Shown: positions 13,401 to 22,438, counted from the stretch's first letter. The stretch is 64,000 bases of DNA from Owenia fusiformis (GCA_903813345.2 CAIIXF020000001.1:8561098-8625097), one strand, 5' to 3'. The notes: a model not told the origin generated them from the letters alone. Program-made: numbers and translations.

Positions 13401-15002
13401 AATCATTTTGGGAACAGCTTAGACTGTACATTAAAAAGTACATGTCAATAAAAAAGTTTGGGATGGGATGTAATAGAAAAGTGTTATCAAATCAATTTGC
13501 CACAGAAGAAGTAATTTATTTCATACAACTATATGTGACTTCAAGGTATTCACTTAGTCAGAACCTTTGGAAAATATGTTACATTAAAAATTTTGATCTA
13601 GGGCCTAAATAATTGTCTTGTGAATAAAGCCAGATTGACCTAATCTGGTCAAACTCAAGAATCTGGTGTGTCACACTTCAACCTTTTACTTTGTGCACAT
13701 AAGGTGCATATCACATCTGTGCTTGCATTTTCCAGTAACATCCCCATTAATGAAGGAGGAGGAAGTTCCCATGATGACACATTTGAATGCATCACCGAGG
13801 AAGAAATATCCCGCTCATTGTCTGAATCTGAATTTATCAGGTCTTCTGATTCGACGTAAGTTATTTCATCTAAGAAACCTTCACTGCACAAGGTTGCAAC
13901 ATGCTTCATGCAAATAAAAATATCAAATTGAATGAACATTGTATAGACAAGACTTTTACAAAGGAAACAAAAGATGCATCCCTTTCACAATGATTTAACA
14001 TTCATGCTACACCATAATGTCCACAAAACACATTAATTATGTCTGATTTGATTTCAGTTATAATCCGTCCCATTTGCAATTGAGTCACTCTGACCTGGAG
14101 AGGCGCAATAATACTGAGAGAAATAGTGATGTGCCACCTGGGGACAGTTTCACAGTCTCTGTGGAGATCAAAGCTGGAATGGCACTTAGTTGGCACTTTA
14201 CCACTGAGCCAAAGGTAATAAAAAATTTCATATATGTATCAGGAACTCAATTCTACCACCTGGAACTATGGCTTCCTCTAAAAGATAAATAGTTCATTAT
14301 AGGTAAGATTAAAGATGAAAATAAAAAATAAAGATAAAACCTGCAATGCAATGTTCTGAAAACCTAGTAAAGTGTAGGCCTTCATATGAAACTTGTCCAA
14401 CATTTTCAGAGCGTCTCATTCAGTGTCACATTTGAAGACTGTAAGGAGGGTGCCTCTTTGAGTACATTGATCCCTGCATGTAAGGTGAACTCCCACAAGG
14501 AGCCAGTGCAGGGTGAACTTACTGCGAGACAGACAGGAACATACTCACTTGTCTTTAGTAACACATCGAGGTATGTGTAATGAAATACCTTTTAAGGCTT
14601 TATATCCTGAATACAGGGTATTCCTTACAAAATGAATAAAACTTAAATAATACGAGGAGACAATATGAGACAGATGGCTGCCACCAATTTTCATTATTAT
14701 TTTTTAGTTCTTCAAAATTGACATAACCGAGAAATAAGGTCCCCAATTTGAGAAATTCTGCTAAGTTCGAAGAAGACTTATTAGATTGTGCCTTAACATT
14801 GCCAGCTATTTCATGCCAATGAAATACATAGACTTGTTGTACAATAGTTCAAATATCAGCACAGTATACTTTCAATTTATTCATACCAGAATATGTATAA
14901 TAATGCTTGTGTACATCACAATAACACATGAATATTGTGTCTTATCTTTTCAGAACTACTAACAAAAGGTTAAAATACAAACTGGGAATAAAAACAACGT
15001 AG
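1..15002 (+). CDS. FYCO1: FYCO1 (FYVE and coiled-coil domain autophagy adaptor), 3' part of gene, 17 exons
   Basis: FYCO1 links autophagosomes and late endosomes to kinesin by binding PI3P, LC3 and Rab7. Exons, all joining in frame with GT-AG introns: <1-752, 1703-1846, 2213-2429, 2778-4141, 4332-4451, 6801-6941, 7352-7423, 9464-9511, 9790-9887, 10244-10382, 10620-10693, 11041-11231, 13282-13375, 13736-13855, 14058-14214, 14410-14570, 14954-15002 (stop TAG at 15000). They give about 1312 residues: roughly 985 of Glu/Lys/Leu-rich coiled coil, then FYVE (about 1010-1075), an acidic linker with an LIR-like motif (about 1167-1170) and GOLD (about 1195-1310). The order coiled coil, FYVE, GOLD is specific to FYCO1; EEA1 ends at its FYVE domain and has no GOLD. 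The reading frame is open to base 1, so the N-terminus with the RUN domain lies outside the window. Confidence 0.93.
753..1702 (+). other. FYCO1 intron 1, no recognisable content
   Basis: A 950-base intron with GTAAGT donor and TTCCAG acceptor. I see only AT-rich unique-looking sequence in it and no coding or structured repeat. Confidence 0.7.
4700..5912. repeat. 1.2-kb palindromic (foldback) element in FYCO1 intron 5
   Basis: Two arms of about 590 bp (about 4700-5290 and 5310-5912) are inverted copies of each other. Matching landmarks are the block near 5060-5120 (TCGGAAAATCCCTATGGCG) and its complement near 5508-5535, and the outer TTCATGACTGA-type ends at about 4707 and 5900. The centre (5285-5314) is a perfect 30-bp palindrome built on ATCGATCATATATGATCGAT. 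No transposase is visible. It is either a foldback transposon or an inverted pair of copies of one element. Confidence 0.85.
6128..6307 (+). mobile_element. TGTCACCACC-family element, copy A (FYCO1 intron 5)
   Basis: A short copy of a family seen seven times in the window. It opens with a self-complementary segment (ATGTCACCACC, then GTGGTGACATATTG), continues with a middle rich in GTTGGTGTTTGGC and TCTGTAACA, and ends with GGTGGTGACATTTTG plus TGTTAATGCCTTGTT. No coding capacity. The first 11 bases are duplicated at the 5' end. Confidence 0.8.
6801..9887 (+). CDS. FYCO1: FYCO1 distal coiled-coil exons 6-9
   Basis: Four small exons (6801-6941, 7352-7423, 9464-9511, 9790-9887) of 141, 72, 48 and 98 nt complete the coiled coil before the FYVE domain. 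The first three are in phase 0 with whole-codon lengths; the last ends in phase 2 and joins 10244. They read as continuous charged heptad sequence, for example EELRRINTILDEERNLV across the exon 7/8 junction. Exon 8 encodes only 16 residues, and its acceptor lies directly against the end of a repeat element (7637-9460). Confidence 0.88.
7637..9460 (+). mobile_element. Long variant of the TGTCACCACC/TGTCCCCACC family, copy B, with satellite core
   Basis: This copy begins with ATGTCCCCACCAC and a matching GTGTGGGG, has a GTCCGTCT-type simple repeat at about 7682-7728, and ends with GGTGGGGACATTTTG at about 9426-9440. Its core holds the 162-bp tandem array described separately. It fills most of FYCO1 intron 7, and its 3' end supplies sequence next to the acceptor of exon 8 (9463/9464). 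Confidence 0.78.
8195..9400. repeat. 162-163-bp tandem satellite, about 7.5 units
   Basis: The marker GCCATTTTGGAT occurs at 8201, 8364, 8526, 8688, 8850, 9013, 9176 and 9338, giving a very regular 162-163-bp spacing. Units also share TAAAATCTTGTCTGTAAAG, AGGTGAACC and TTTCAGGGATGATTCTTA. The units around 8850-9175 are nearly identical, pointing to recent duplication, while the outer units have diverged. Minus-strand open frames across this array are repeat translations, not genes. Confidence 0.92.
9977..10157. mobile_element. TACAGT-ended MITE, decayed copy 1 (FYCO1 intron 9)
   Basis: The left end resembles AGTAAAACATGTGTATCC and the right end is TCAGGTTTAACTGTA. These match the inverted ends of the clearer copies at 32768-32936 and 61021-61195. 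The middle also shares GAACAC and TCTGAAC pieces. It is a diverged, non-coding copy. Confidence 0.55.
10244..11231 (+). CDS. FYCO1: FYCO1 FYVE zinc-finger exons 10-12
   Basis: Exons 10244-10382, 10620-10693 and 11041-11231 encode a FYVE finger that binds PI3P on endosomes and autophagosomes. The WxxD box is W-M-D-D at 10314-10325. The basic patch RRHHCR is split across the exon 10/11 junction. The RVC motif is in IRVCNDC at the start of exon 12. The eight zinc-binding cysteines read as CMNC, CRMC, CYNC and CNDC. All signature residues for PI3P binding are present, so the domain should be functional. A Glu-rich linker follows in exon 12. Confidence 0.95.
10889..11016 (+). mobile_element. TGTCACCACC-family element, copy C, ending 24 bases before FYCO1 exon 12
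   Basis: A short copy with ATCACCACCACAAGTGGTGA at the start, ATAGTCTCCC and GGTTGGTGTTTGACATC in the middle, and TGATGACATTTTG plus TGTTAATGCCTTGT at the end. It lies inside the intron before exon 12 and leaves only 24 bases, including the pyrimidine tract, between its end and the acceptor. Confidence 0.78.
11352..12911 (+). mobile_element. TGTCACCACC-family element, copy D, expanded with an AGGTCA-rich array
   Basis: The ends match the short copies: ATGTCACCACCAAAAGTGG at the start and GGTGGTGACATTTTG plus TGTTAATGCCTTGTTT at the end. Near the 5' end the block CGGTTGGCGTC is repeated in tandem. The core (about 11520-12850) is about ten irregular repeats of 124-168 bp. Each has CATCTACATGTTCTCAG, GACTTTAGATTTGACATTTG and AATGACCTTCTCAAGGTCAA. 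No coding capacity. It fills most of the intron before FYCO1 exon 13. Confidence 0.85.
13282..13855 (+). CDS. FYCO1: FYCO1 linker exons 13-14 with probable LC3-interacting region
   Basis: Exons 13282-13375 and 13736-13855 encode an acidic, Ser/Thr-rich linker between FYVE and GOLD. Exon 14 contains HDDTFECITEEEIS. Its F-E-C-I core (13782-13793) is preceded by acidic residues and followed by TEEE. The vertebrate FYCO1 LIR has the same form, with a Phe-x-x-Ile core followed by an acidic stretch, and sits at the same place. I infer conserved binding to LC3/GABARAP. Confidence 0.82.
14058..15002 (+). CDS. FYCO1: FYCO1 C-terminal GOLD domain, exons 15-17
   Basis: Exons 14058-14214, 14410-14570 and 14954-15002 encode a GOLD beta-sandwich of about 115 residues, thought to mediate protein interactions. 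Typical pieces are VPPGDSFTVSVEIKAG, ALSWHF, VSFSVTFED and GTYSLVFSNTSR, followed by a basic end (RTTNKRLKYKLGIKTT) and a TAG stop. Phases 0, 2 and 2 join cleanly. The last exon has only 49 coding nt, which is why a simple ORF scan misses it. Confidence 0.9.
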
Positions 15003-15214
15003 TAACATGACATCACCTGAAGTATCCCATACCACAACCACACCAGTTTATAACCCACGTGATATATGGCAAACAAGACAAAAGCATTATAAAAAGCTCA
15101 ACCCCTATATACACTTTTGAACAACATGTACTATGAAAACATTACAATACGAAAATGATACTCAATATGTTAGATGCTCAGTATTATATACTGAAAGTAT
15201 TATAGCTGTCCTAT

Positions 15215-15220
15215 AATAAA
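15215..15220 (+). promoter_or_regulatory. Candidate FYCO1 polyadenylation signal
   Basis: An AATAAA hexamer lies about 210 bases past the FYCO1 stop codon, just before the 25-bp tandem array. It is the first canonical hexamer after the stop. No transcript evidence is available, so this is only a candidate. Confidence 0.4.
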
Positions 15221-15310
15221 CTTTGAGGACCTTCAGGGATGGAGATTACTTATATCAGGATATGGATCACATAGGAGATCTAGAGTTGGCAGATAACAGT
15301 AAAGATATGA

Positions 15311-15873
15311 TTGGACCATACATATTGGACACTGAATGGACCATAGACATTGGACTCTGAATGGACCATACAGATTGGACACTGAATGGACCATAGACAT
15401 TGGAGTCTGAATGGACCATACACATTGGACACTGAATGGACCATACATATTGGACACTTAATGAGCCATACACATTTGACACTAAATGAGCCATACATAT
15501 TGGACTCTGAATGGACCATACACATTGGACACTGAATGGACCATAGACATTGGAGTCTGAATGGACCATACACATTGGACACTGAATGGACCATACACAT
15601 TGGACACTGAATGGACCATAGACATTGGACTCTGAATGGACCATACACATTGGACTCTGAATGGACCATACACATTGGACACTGAATGGACCATAGACAT
15701 TGGACTCTGAATGGACCATACACATTGGACTCTGAATGGACCATACATATAGAACACTAAATGAGCCATACATATAGAACACTTAATGAGCCATACACAT
15801 TGGACATTGAATGAGCCATACATGTTGGACACTGAATGGACCATTGGACCATACACATTGGACTCTGAATGGA
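15311..15873. repeat. 25-bp minisatellite downstream of FYCO1, about 22 copies
   Basis: The unit is GGACCATACACATTGGACAC plus TGAAT. The array is very uniform, with two alternating variants (CATACACATT or CATAGACATT; ACACTGAAT or ACTCTGAAT), so there is some higher-order structure. Because 25 is not a multiple of three and the unit lacks minus-strand stops, several overlapping minus-strand open frames of up to 171 codons appear. They are artefacts of the repeat. Confidence 0.95.
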
Positions 15874-16327
15874 ACCTATGCATACTTAAGATTTACAATG
15901 AAATGTTGCCATGATTTTGATTTTCTTAACATAGATTTTGATTTGTCTCAGTCAAGCTATCGTATATCATCAAATATGGCCTTAAAAAGCACCTTATTTG
16001 AGGTTTGCTCTCTTTCAAACCTTGATTTGTGATGCGTTCAGTCACTCATTTTAGTCAAGAAGATTTAGGTGAAAATATTTCAAAAATATATAGAAGCAAT
16101 TTTAAGGTGGATTTCAAAACTTCCTACCATTCTTTTGAAAACCTGAAGTGGCACCAAGCAATCCATTGACTTTTTCACCGAAAATCCAAGATGGCCGCCA
16201 CGATGTATCAAAAAATCATAAAAAATGACTAAAGTTATGATTTAATAAGTCAAAATAGTTGTATACTGATCAAACATGACTAATAATAGTACCTATCAGA
16301 AGTTCATATCCATTTAAAGTCATTGGA

Positions 16328-17150
16328 TCATTTTTGTGTGAAAACTGGAGTCCCACAAGGCTCAGCTTTATGTCCGCTACTTTTTTTGTATTGACCATGG
16401 CATTTGCACATAGCAATGCATAGAAGTCCATTTTTGTAACATGTGCACCTTGGATTACATTTCACCTTACACCCACACTTGACCAATGCTTCGCATGCTG
16501 CTTGAGGAAGGGCTGTATATAGTGGCACCAGGAGGGACATGTCATACTGCCAGCCCCATGTTGTGAACTCCGATACCCATGTTGGATTGAGATTGTACAG
16601 CTGGCCCCAAACAATACCACCTTGGTAGGGCAAGTTCTTAAAATTTTCTGTGCAAGGGCTCCTTTTGTTGGTGGCATTCTATCAATGACTATATGGCCAT
16701 CACAGAACATTTGCATTTGTGCTGCATCGATATCTATCTGGTTGCTGGTTCGATCATATACTAGTGCAGTAAAACGTTTTTGGGACTGAATGGCATGAAC
16801 TGACAAAGTCAGGTTTGTTGTAACCATTTGTGCTACTTGTAGAAAAGCTGGAGTAACTTCCTTGAACACATTCCATAGCTTGAAGGGCAGATTCTTTGCT
16901 ATTGGCCAAAGGATGGTGCAGTTATATAATATAATTTAATACCTGTATTTTTTGAGAGGTCAGAAGGCAATCCAGCTTGGCACTTATTGCACCCTAATGC
17001 TGCAGTCATGGCAAGAACAACTACACCAGTATCTCCACTGATTCTGTTTATGAAGTCTTTTTTACCCTCTGAGGTCATCTGTTTTACCTGAACAAAGAGT
17101 CTAGTGTAGTATCAGCTTCTTCATGAGTAGAAGGTTCAATCATTACTGTC
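16328..17150 (-). pseudogene. Decayed transposon-associated ORF, left arm of inverted dimer
   Basis: The minus strand reads in two frames, joined by a frameshift near 16600-16640. Upstream are FTALVYDRTSNQIDIDAAQM and IDRMPPTKGALAQ. Downstream are GGIVWGQLYNLNP, TTWGWQYDMS, LPQAACEALVKCGC and a Cys-rich tail, CKVKCNPRCTCYKNGLLC. I recognise this as the C-terminal half of a protein abundant in marine invertebrate genomes (YDRTS, PPT..AL..., WGQ, WGW, then a tesmin/CXC-like tail). It usually has no assigned name and is transposon-associated. The function is unknown. Frameshifts and stops make it a pseudogene. Confidence 0.75.
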
Positions 17151-17989
17151 ACTAGCAACTGAGGAAAGCACTTAACAGATTCCACAATAGTCATAAACAT
17201 CAACCTCAAAAATAGAGTTGGCCAGGAATGCTAACAGCTCAGTCTTGTTCTGGTTGTTTCTTAGAAAGCCTAACCAATTCTGGAACATCACATTCTCTGC
17301 ATAAACCATCCATTGCCACAATGAATCCTTGTCAGGGACTTCCTACTGTTTTATAGGTAGATATCCCAGATAATATCTTATCTTGAAACACCTTCCATAG
17401 GCTGCCTTAACTTGGGATGAGACATTGGTACCATATTCTTGGAAGTTGGTAGCCACACCAGGATGCAGGTGGCTTTTCCAATACTTCAGATTCATCTGGC
17501 TTAGCTTCTTGACATTAAATAAAGTCTGCTTTTGTTGTAGGTTTCATGGCTCCATGCTTAGGTATGGATGGCGGGAACTCATGGTTTTCATATTTTAAAA
17601 ACTCAGACATGTCATTGTGTCTTGATTGGCATGCAATGTAGAGTAATAGCAAAAAGGTCACAATCATTTCTGAGTTCCTTGACTTCAGGATTCACTTGCT
17701 TGCATAGTTGGTGTGGTCTAGGGAGAAAGAAAGAATCATCTGCAGTGATTCCTGAGGTCAAGAAACTGAGAGAAGAAAATTACCTTTTTGCTATGCTCTA
17801 TATTGCTTGCCTTTGACAATCAAGACATAACATGTCTGGGTTTTTCAAACATGAAAACCACGAGTTCCCGCCATCCCTAGCTAAGCATGGAGCCATGAGA
17901 CCTACAACTAAATGACCTACCTAAATGCCTAGAAACTAAGCCAGATGAACCCAGAGTATTGGAAAAGCCACCTGCAGATGCAGTTTTAA

Positions 17990-19050
17990 TAGACTGCTCC
18001 TTTCTGGTGTTTCATGCCAAGTCAATTAGGCAGCTTATGGAAGGTGTTCCAAGATTAGATTTTGTCTGAAATGTTTACCTACAAAACAGTGAGAAGTCTC
18101 TAACAAGGATTTATCATGGCACTGGTGCTAGAAGGATGATCTATGCAGAGATGCACAAATGCCACAGTATTGACCAGCCTTTCTAACATCCAATGGAACC
18201 AGACTAGGCTGTTTGCATTCCTGGGCAACTTTATGTCTGAGGTTGATGTTAATGAAAAGCAAATGATAACTACCATTTGGGAATCTCTTCAGTGCTTTCC
18301 TCAATTGCCAGATACAGCAATGATTGAACCTTTTACTCATGAAAAAGCTGACACTAGGCTCTTTGTTCATATAAAACAGATGACCTCAGAGGGTAAAAAA
18401 TACTTCATAATCAGAAGTGGAGATACTGATGTCCTTTTTCTTGCCATGGCTGCAGCATTAGGGCACAATAGGTGTCAATCTGGATTGCCTTCGGACCTCT
18501 CAAAAATTACAGGTATTAATATATATTATTTAACTGCACCATTCTTTGGCCATAGCTAAAAATCTGCCCTTCAATCTATGGAATGTGTTCAAGTAAGTTA
18601 CTCCAGCTTTTCTACAAGTGGCACAAATGGTTACAACAAACCTGCCTTTGTCAGTTCAAGCCATTCAGTCCCTGGAACATTTTACTGTTTTATTATATGA
18701 TTGAACCAGCAACCAGACAGATATCAATGCAGCACGAAGGCTAATGTTCTGTAACGGTCATAAAGTCATTGAAAATTGCACAAAAAATCTTAACTTGCTA
18801 ACCAAGGCAGTATAGTTTGGTGCCATAACCAAAATGATTATAGAGTTCACAACATGTGGCTGGCAGAATGACATGTCCCTCCTGATGCCACCATGTACAG
18901 CCCTTCCTCAAGCAGCTAAGGCATGCCAAGCATTGGTCAAGTGTGGGTACAAGGTGAAATGTGGTCCTAGGTGCACATGTTACAAAAATTGATTTCTATA
19001 CATTGCAATGTACAAATGCCATGGTCAATGAAAGTCATTGGACTAAAAAA
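17990..19050 (+). pseudogene. Decayed transposon-associated ORF, right arm of inverted dimer
   Basis: The same protein family as the left arm, read on the plus strand with several frame breaks. The best segment (18143-18559) contains HEKADTRLFVHIKQM followed by FIIRSGDTDVLFLAMAAALG, matching the family's EADTR...DTDV acidic motifs. Further on, LPQAAKACQALVKCGYKVKC and a weakened Cys-rich end appear near 18905-19020, with a stop inside the CXC region (CYKN then TGA). The acidic motifs could be nuclease-like; that is an inference. It is not intact. Confidence 0.72.
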
Positions 19051-19979
19051 GTAGGGGACATAAAGTTGAGCCTTGTGGGACTCCTGTTTTCACACAAAAA
19101 AAATCTAGTGACTTTAAATGCATATGACCATCTAATAGGTACTATTATTAGTCATGTTTGATCAGTATTTAACTATTTTGACAAATTAAATGATGATATT
19201 AGTCAATTTTAGTGATTTGTCAATACATTGTGGCAGCCATCTTGGATTTTTTGTGAAACAGTCAATGGATTGCTTGGTGCCACTTCAGGTTCTCAAAAGG
19301 ATGGTATGAAGTTTTGAAATCCACCTAAAGATTGCTTCTATATATTTTTGAAATATTCTGTGAACTTATCTCCTCTTCAAACCTGACTATTTAGGTTTTT
19401 ATGATTTTCAAGTAGAAATGATGAATAACTCGATATTGTATGTGCCTGTTTGCAAAGCATAATTTTACTGTGAATGAATGTGATTTTGTAATGTGCAATA
19501 AACATATCATTTATGATGTGATAATATGAAGTATTTATTAAAGAGAGAGTGAATGCTGTAATAGTAACAATGAAATGTATGTAAATCAAACCTGTACAAT
19601 GTGAACTCCACTTTAAGGTGCTCTTACATAAATTAATTTGATGGAAAATAGTTGTACCAGAAAGTGTAGAAATGTGTATATAAAATAGAGTATGTTTATT
19701 TAAATTTTAAATTGTATTTATATATAGTACTGGATGTTATATTTAGAATTGAATACCTTAAGATATTGAAATTTTAGTTAGAAATACACAGTTTGTGCCA
19801 CTTTGGTAGCTATGAACCCATGTTACTAACAATGTACCAGTATACCTTGATGAAAATTTAGGCCTGGTCACTAGATATTGGGAGGCCTATCATTATATCC
19901 AGAAATATTCTAAATAATCTCTACTGAAACATTGTTTTAAAAAACAGCCCAAAGTATTTGAGAATCTGAGAATCAATTA

Positions 19980-20273
19980 TTAAAGGCAGAATCGGATTTG
20001 TAGGGGTGACAAAAAATGCAAGCAACATGTCAAATTGATCTAGCAATGTGTTCCTTATGATCTCCCAAAAGGTCCATGACATGTTGTAATTTGAAGTTAT
20101 TTAAGATTCAAAGTACATAATTGTAAAAATCTTTTGCTTTCCTGCATTAAAGTATGCTTTCAGGGTATGTTTTGAGAAACTAAGCATACAGCAAGGAATT
20201 ATTTGAGCCAAAATATTCTAAAATTGAAACAAGTTTTGTTAAGGTCACTCACTCGATCTGATACTACCTTTAA
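19980..20273 (-). mobile_element. TTAA-flanked MITE, copy 1 (piggyBac-like)
   Basis: The element is bounded by TTAA at 19980-19983 and 20270-20273. Its ends are TTAAAGGCAGAATC and, on the other strand, TTAAAGGTAGTATCAGAT. It matches the element at 59535-59855 in inverted orientation over its whole length, sharing GCAAGCAACATGT, AATGTGTTCCTTA, CTCCCAAAAG and GTTATTTAAGATTCAAAGT. TTAA target sites are typical of piggyBac transposons. No coding capacity. Confidence 0.75.
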
Positions 20274-20503
20274 CTAAGACACAAAAATCAAAATATATTC
20301 GCATGACTCACAATATTGAAATACATTATACTTTGTTTGTTTTGATTACCTGTTCATATAGCCCATGGGCTATTTAGAGTTATTTCCATAATAATATCCA
20401 TTATTCTCCAATTTTTGTCATTTTGTCACATTCTGATTTTTTTACTTGCCAAACACTGCAATGGGAGTTGGTGATAAACATGTAAATAATCGGAAGCAGG
20501 TAT

Positions 20504-20971
20504 TAGTGTTGTCGCGATTAATCGATACATCGCGATATACATCGCCAAAGCTGGTTCTGGCGATGCATCGATGTCTGAAACAAAACAACGATGTTTTTAA
20601 ATAATTTTAATTTGCTAAAAATCGCCCTTTCTTATCTTATTTTGACGCAAATTGCTTACCTTTTTTCATGTCTTATTTCATTTTCAAATGTTTTCTGATA
20701 TTCTTTCGCTTTAAAACTGTTTTAGCTAGTCGAAATGAACCATTAATCTAAAAAAATTACTTTACTTTCATTTCACCGTTACTTTGTTCCCGGATGTACC
20801 AGCATACTCTTATTACTTTGTTCTGTTCGATATTTTAGTGCATTAGCGTTCGGTATTTCAGTGCACTTTTCTCGAACTTTTTCTCGATGTACATCGCGAT
20901 GTGCATCGATGTTTACTACTGAAAATTGCTGATGCATCGATGTACGATTATGGCACATCGCGACAACACTA
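20504..20971. mobile_element. hAT-type MITE with 8-bp target-site duplication
   Basis: The terminal inverted repeats are TAGTGTTGTCGCGAT (20504-20518) and its exact complement ATCGCGACAACACTA (20957-20971). The flanks are GCAGGTAT on both sides (20496-20503 and 20972-20979), a perfect 8-bp target-site duplication. An 8-bp duplication and a TAGTG start are diagnostic of the hAT superfamily. Subterminal regions are packed with CATCGATG and ATCGCGAT motifs. At 468 bp and without a transposase, it is non-autonomous. Confidence 0.93.
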
Positions 20972-21604
20972 GCAGGTATACAGGTACAAATTGTTTTTGT
21001 GTGTTTGTTCAATATTGTATAATGGTTTATTTATATTAGAAGGAATGTTGTTTAACTTTAGTTGGGCAGTGTGCTCTGATTGGTGTGCTTTGAATATCAT
21101 TATAAAGGGTATTCAATAAGCAGATCTATATACATTTATACTTTGTTGTGATTGCTGTTAATTTATACAATACGGAAGAAATTATATAATAAACAATTAT
21201 ATTTTACTACATAAAAATATTACATTTCTGTTTGATAATGCAGTTTACAGGCAATAATACAATTCCATTCTATCAAAAATAAAAACAATAGTGTTTATAT
21301 CATTATTCTACTTGAAAAACAAACATTCAGCAGTATTTCATGGTCTTTCTTAAAATTAATGATATGTATCGTGAATGTCCTTCTCCATATGAGCTTACTG
21401 GGTTGATGTGGGCATTTTTATGATCAGATTTTTGATATAATTGATATATTTTGAATGTTCTTAAAAATACTGCATCATAGTTGTTGATATTATAGATATA
21501 AACTTCATTTTCTTTTAATAACAGCGCAACTGGAAATTACTACCAGGTTTATTTTTTAAATGCTGTTTAACTTTTTTTAAAAGCAATGCTGACTTGTTAA
21601 TGCA

Positions 21605-21745
21605 CTGGGGGGGGGGGTTTACCAAGGCGGTAGTCTTTGCCAAGGGGGGGGGGGGGAGCTTTTTGACAGTTTTGGCAAAAAATCGTACGAAAAGTGCTCG
21701 GAATTGTGAAAAACTGCCTCCACTCAAGTCTCCACCCCCCTGGCT
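21605..21745. repeat. G-tract-rich repeat fragment
   Basis: Two long G runs (about 21607-21617 and 21644-21656) are followed by CCACCCCCCTGGC near 21731. Open frames here are low-complexity translations. The segment looks like a fragment of a dispersed repeat and could form G-quadruplex or slipped structures. Confidence 0.5.
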
Positions 21746-22024
21746 ATGGGCCTGCCTGTATATTTATCATTTTAGAAATACAGTCTCAGGTGGACCACCT
21801 AAAACATTCGTTCTTTGTGTTCATTTCTGATGGATTCAATCTGATGGATTCAATTTAACTTATAAAGTGATCGTTTCTAAACTCACTCCTACCAATTATG
21901 TCATTTGGAAAACATCAAACAAGTTGTATCTTTTAAATATTTTTTATTCCCGGGAAAAGGCGCACTGGACGAAATAGTTAAAAAGCCCTGACATATTCAT
22001 CCGCCATAGCACAATTTAAAAAAC

Positions 22025-22032
22025 TATAAATA
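22025..22032 (+). promoter_or_regulatory. Possible TATA box upstream of PXDN
   Basis: TATAAATA lies about 265 bases before the PXDN start codon in otherwise AT-rich sequence. In such a background it may be chance. The transcription start is not known. Confidence 0.25.
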
Positions 22033-22289
22033 GGTAAATAATGTATTTAAACAGCATCAAACCAAATTTCCAAATACATCTGGAGGCTAAAATTTGAATG
22101 ACTTTTGTAATTTTACTTATTAAAGGAGTGAAAAAAATTAAAAATGTTCATCAAAAATGGGATTAACTTCTTAGCGCACTAATGTAAAGTGTGTCGTTCG
22201 GTTCATACGATCTCAAAAGTTTTCAGAAAAGTTACACGGATCAGTCTTCTGGATTATTTGTCAGGATTCTATGGATTAATTCATTCAGA

Positions 22290-22438
22290 ATGAAACTGAT
22301 CTGCCTATTGCTGTTGCTTACTATACAGGGCACAGTTGGGTTCTGTCCAAGTAGATGCCTCTGCTTCAGGACTACCGTGAGATGCATGTTTCTGCAACTG
22401 GCCAGAATCCCCAAAGTTCCCCCAGAAACAACAATCTT
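22290..22438 (+). CDS. PXDN: PXDN exon 1: signal peptide and LRRNT
   Basis: The ATG at 22290 is followed by [17 protein letters not shown], a classic secretion signal of about 17 residues. Next comes the LRR N-terminal cap [14 protein letters not shown], with its four cysteines at residues 19, 23, 25 and 32. The upstream in-frame ATG at 22191 would put 33 polar residues before the hydrophobic core, so I reject it. The exon ends in phase 2 at a GTGAGT donor and joins the first LRR exon after an 11.5-kb intron. Confidence 0.93.

Larger units (their letters stand above)
16066..19362. mobile_element. 3.3-kb inverted dimer of a decayed CXC-tailed transposon
   Basis: Two arms of about 1.6 kb are inverted copies meeting near 17715 with little or no spacer. 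Matching pairs include TTCAAAAATATATAGAAGCA at about 16079 with its complement near 19336, and GCTCCATGCTTAGG near 17551 with its complement near 17884. Both arms carry remains of the same ORF (listed separately). Homology ends near 16066 and 19362. I could not identify a target-site duplication. The shape recalls foldback transposons, but tandem inversion of a single insertion is also possible. Confidence 0.85.
15003..22289. other. Intergenic region between FYCO1 and PXDN
   Basis: About 7.3 kb without a functional gene. In order it holds the candidate FYCO1 poly(A) signal, a 25-bp minisatellite (15311-15873), a 3.3-kb inverted dimer of a decayed transposon (16066-19362), a TTAA MITE (19980-20273), a hAT-type MITE (20504-20971), a G-tract region (about 21605-21655) and the presumptive PXDN promoter. 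I see nothing in the AT-rich stretches between these. Confidence 0.8.

Noticed and set aside
15233-15883. Overlapping minus-strand open frames of up to 171 codons
   Set aside because: They translate the 25-bp minisatellite in its three frames. The peptide repeats every 25 residues and has no other support.
22191-22289. Upstream in-frame ATG for PXDN
   Set aside because: It would add 33 polar residues before the hydrophobic core; the ATG at 22290 gives a standard signal peptide.
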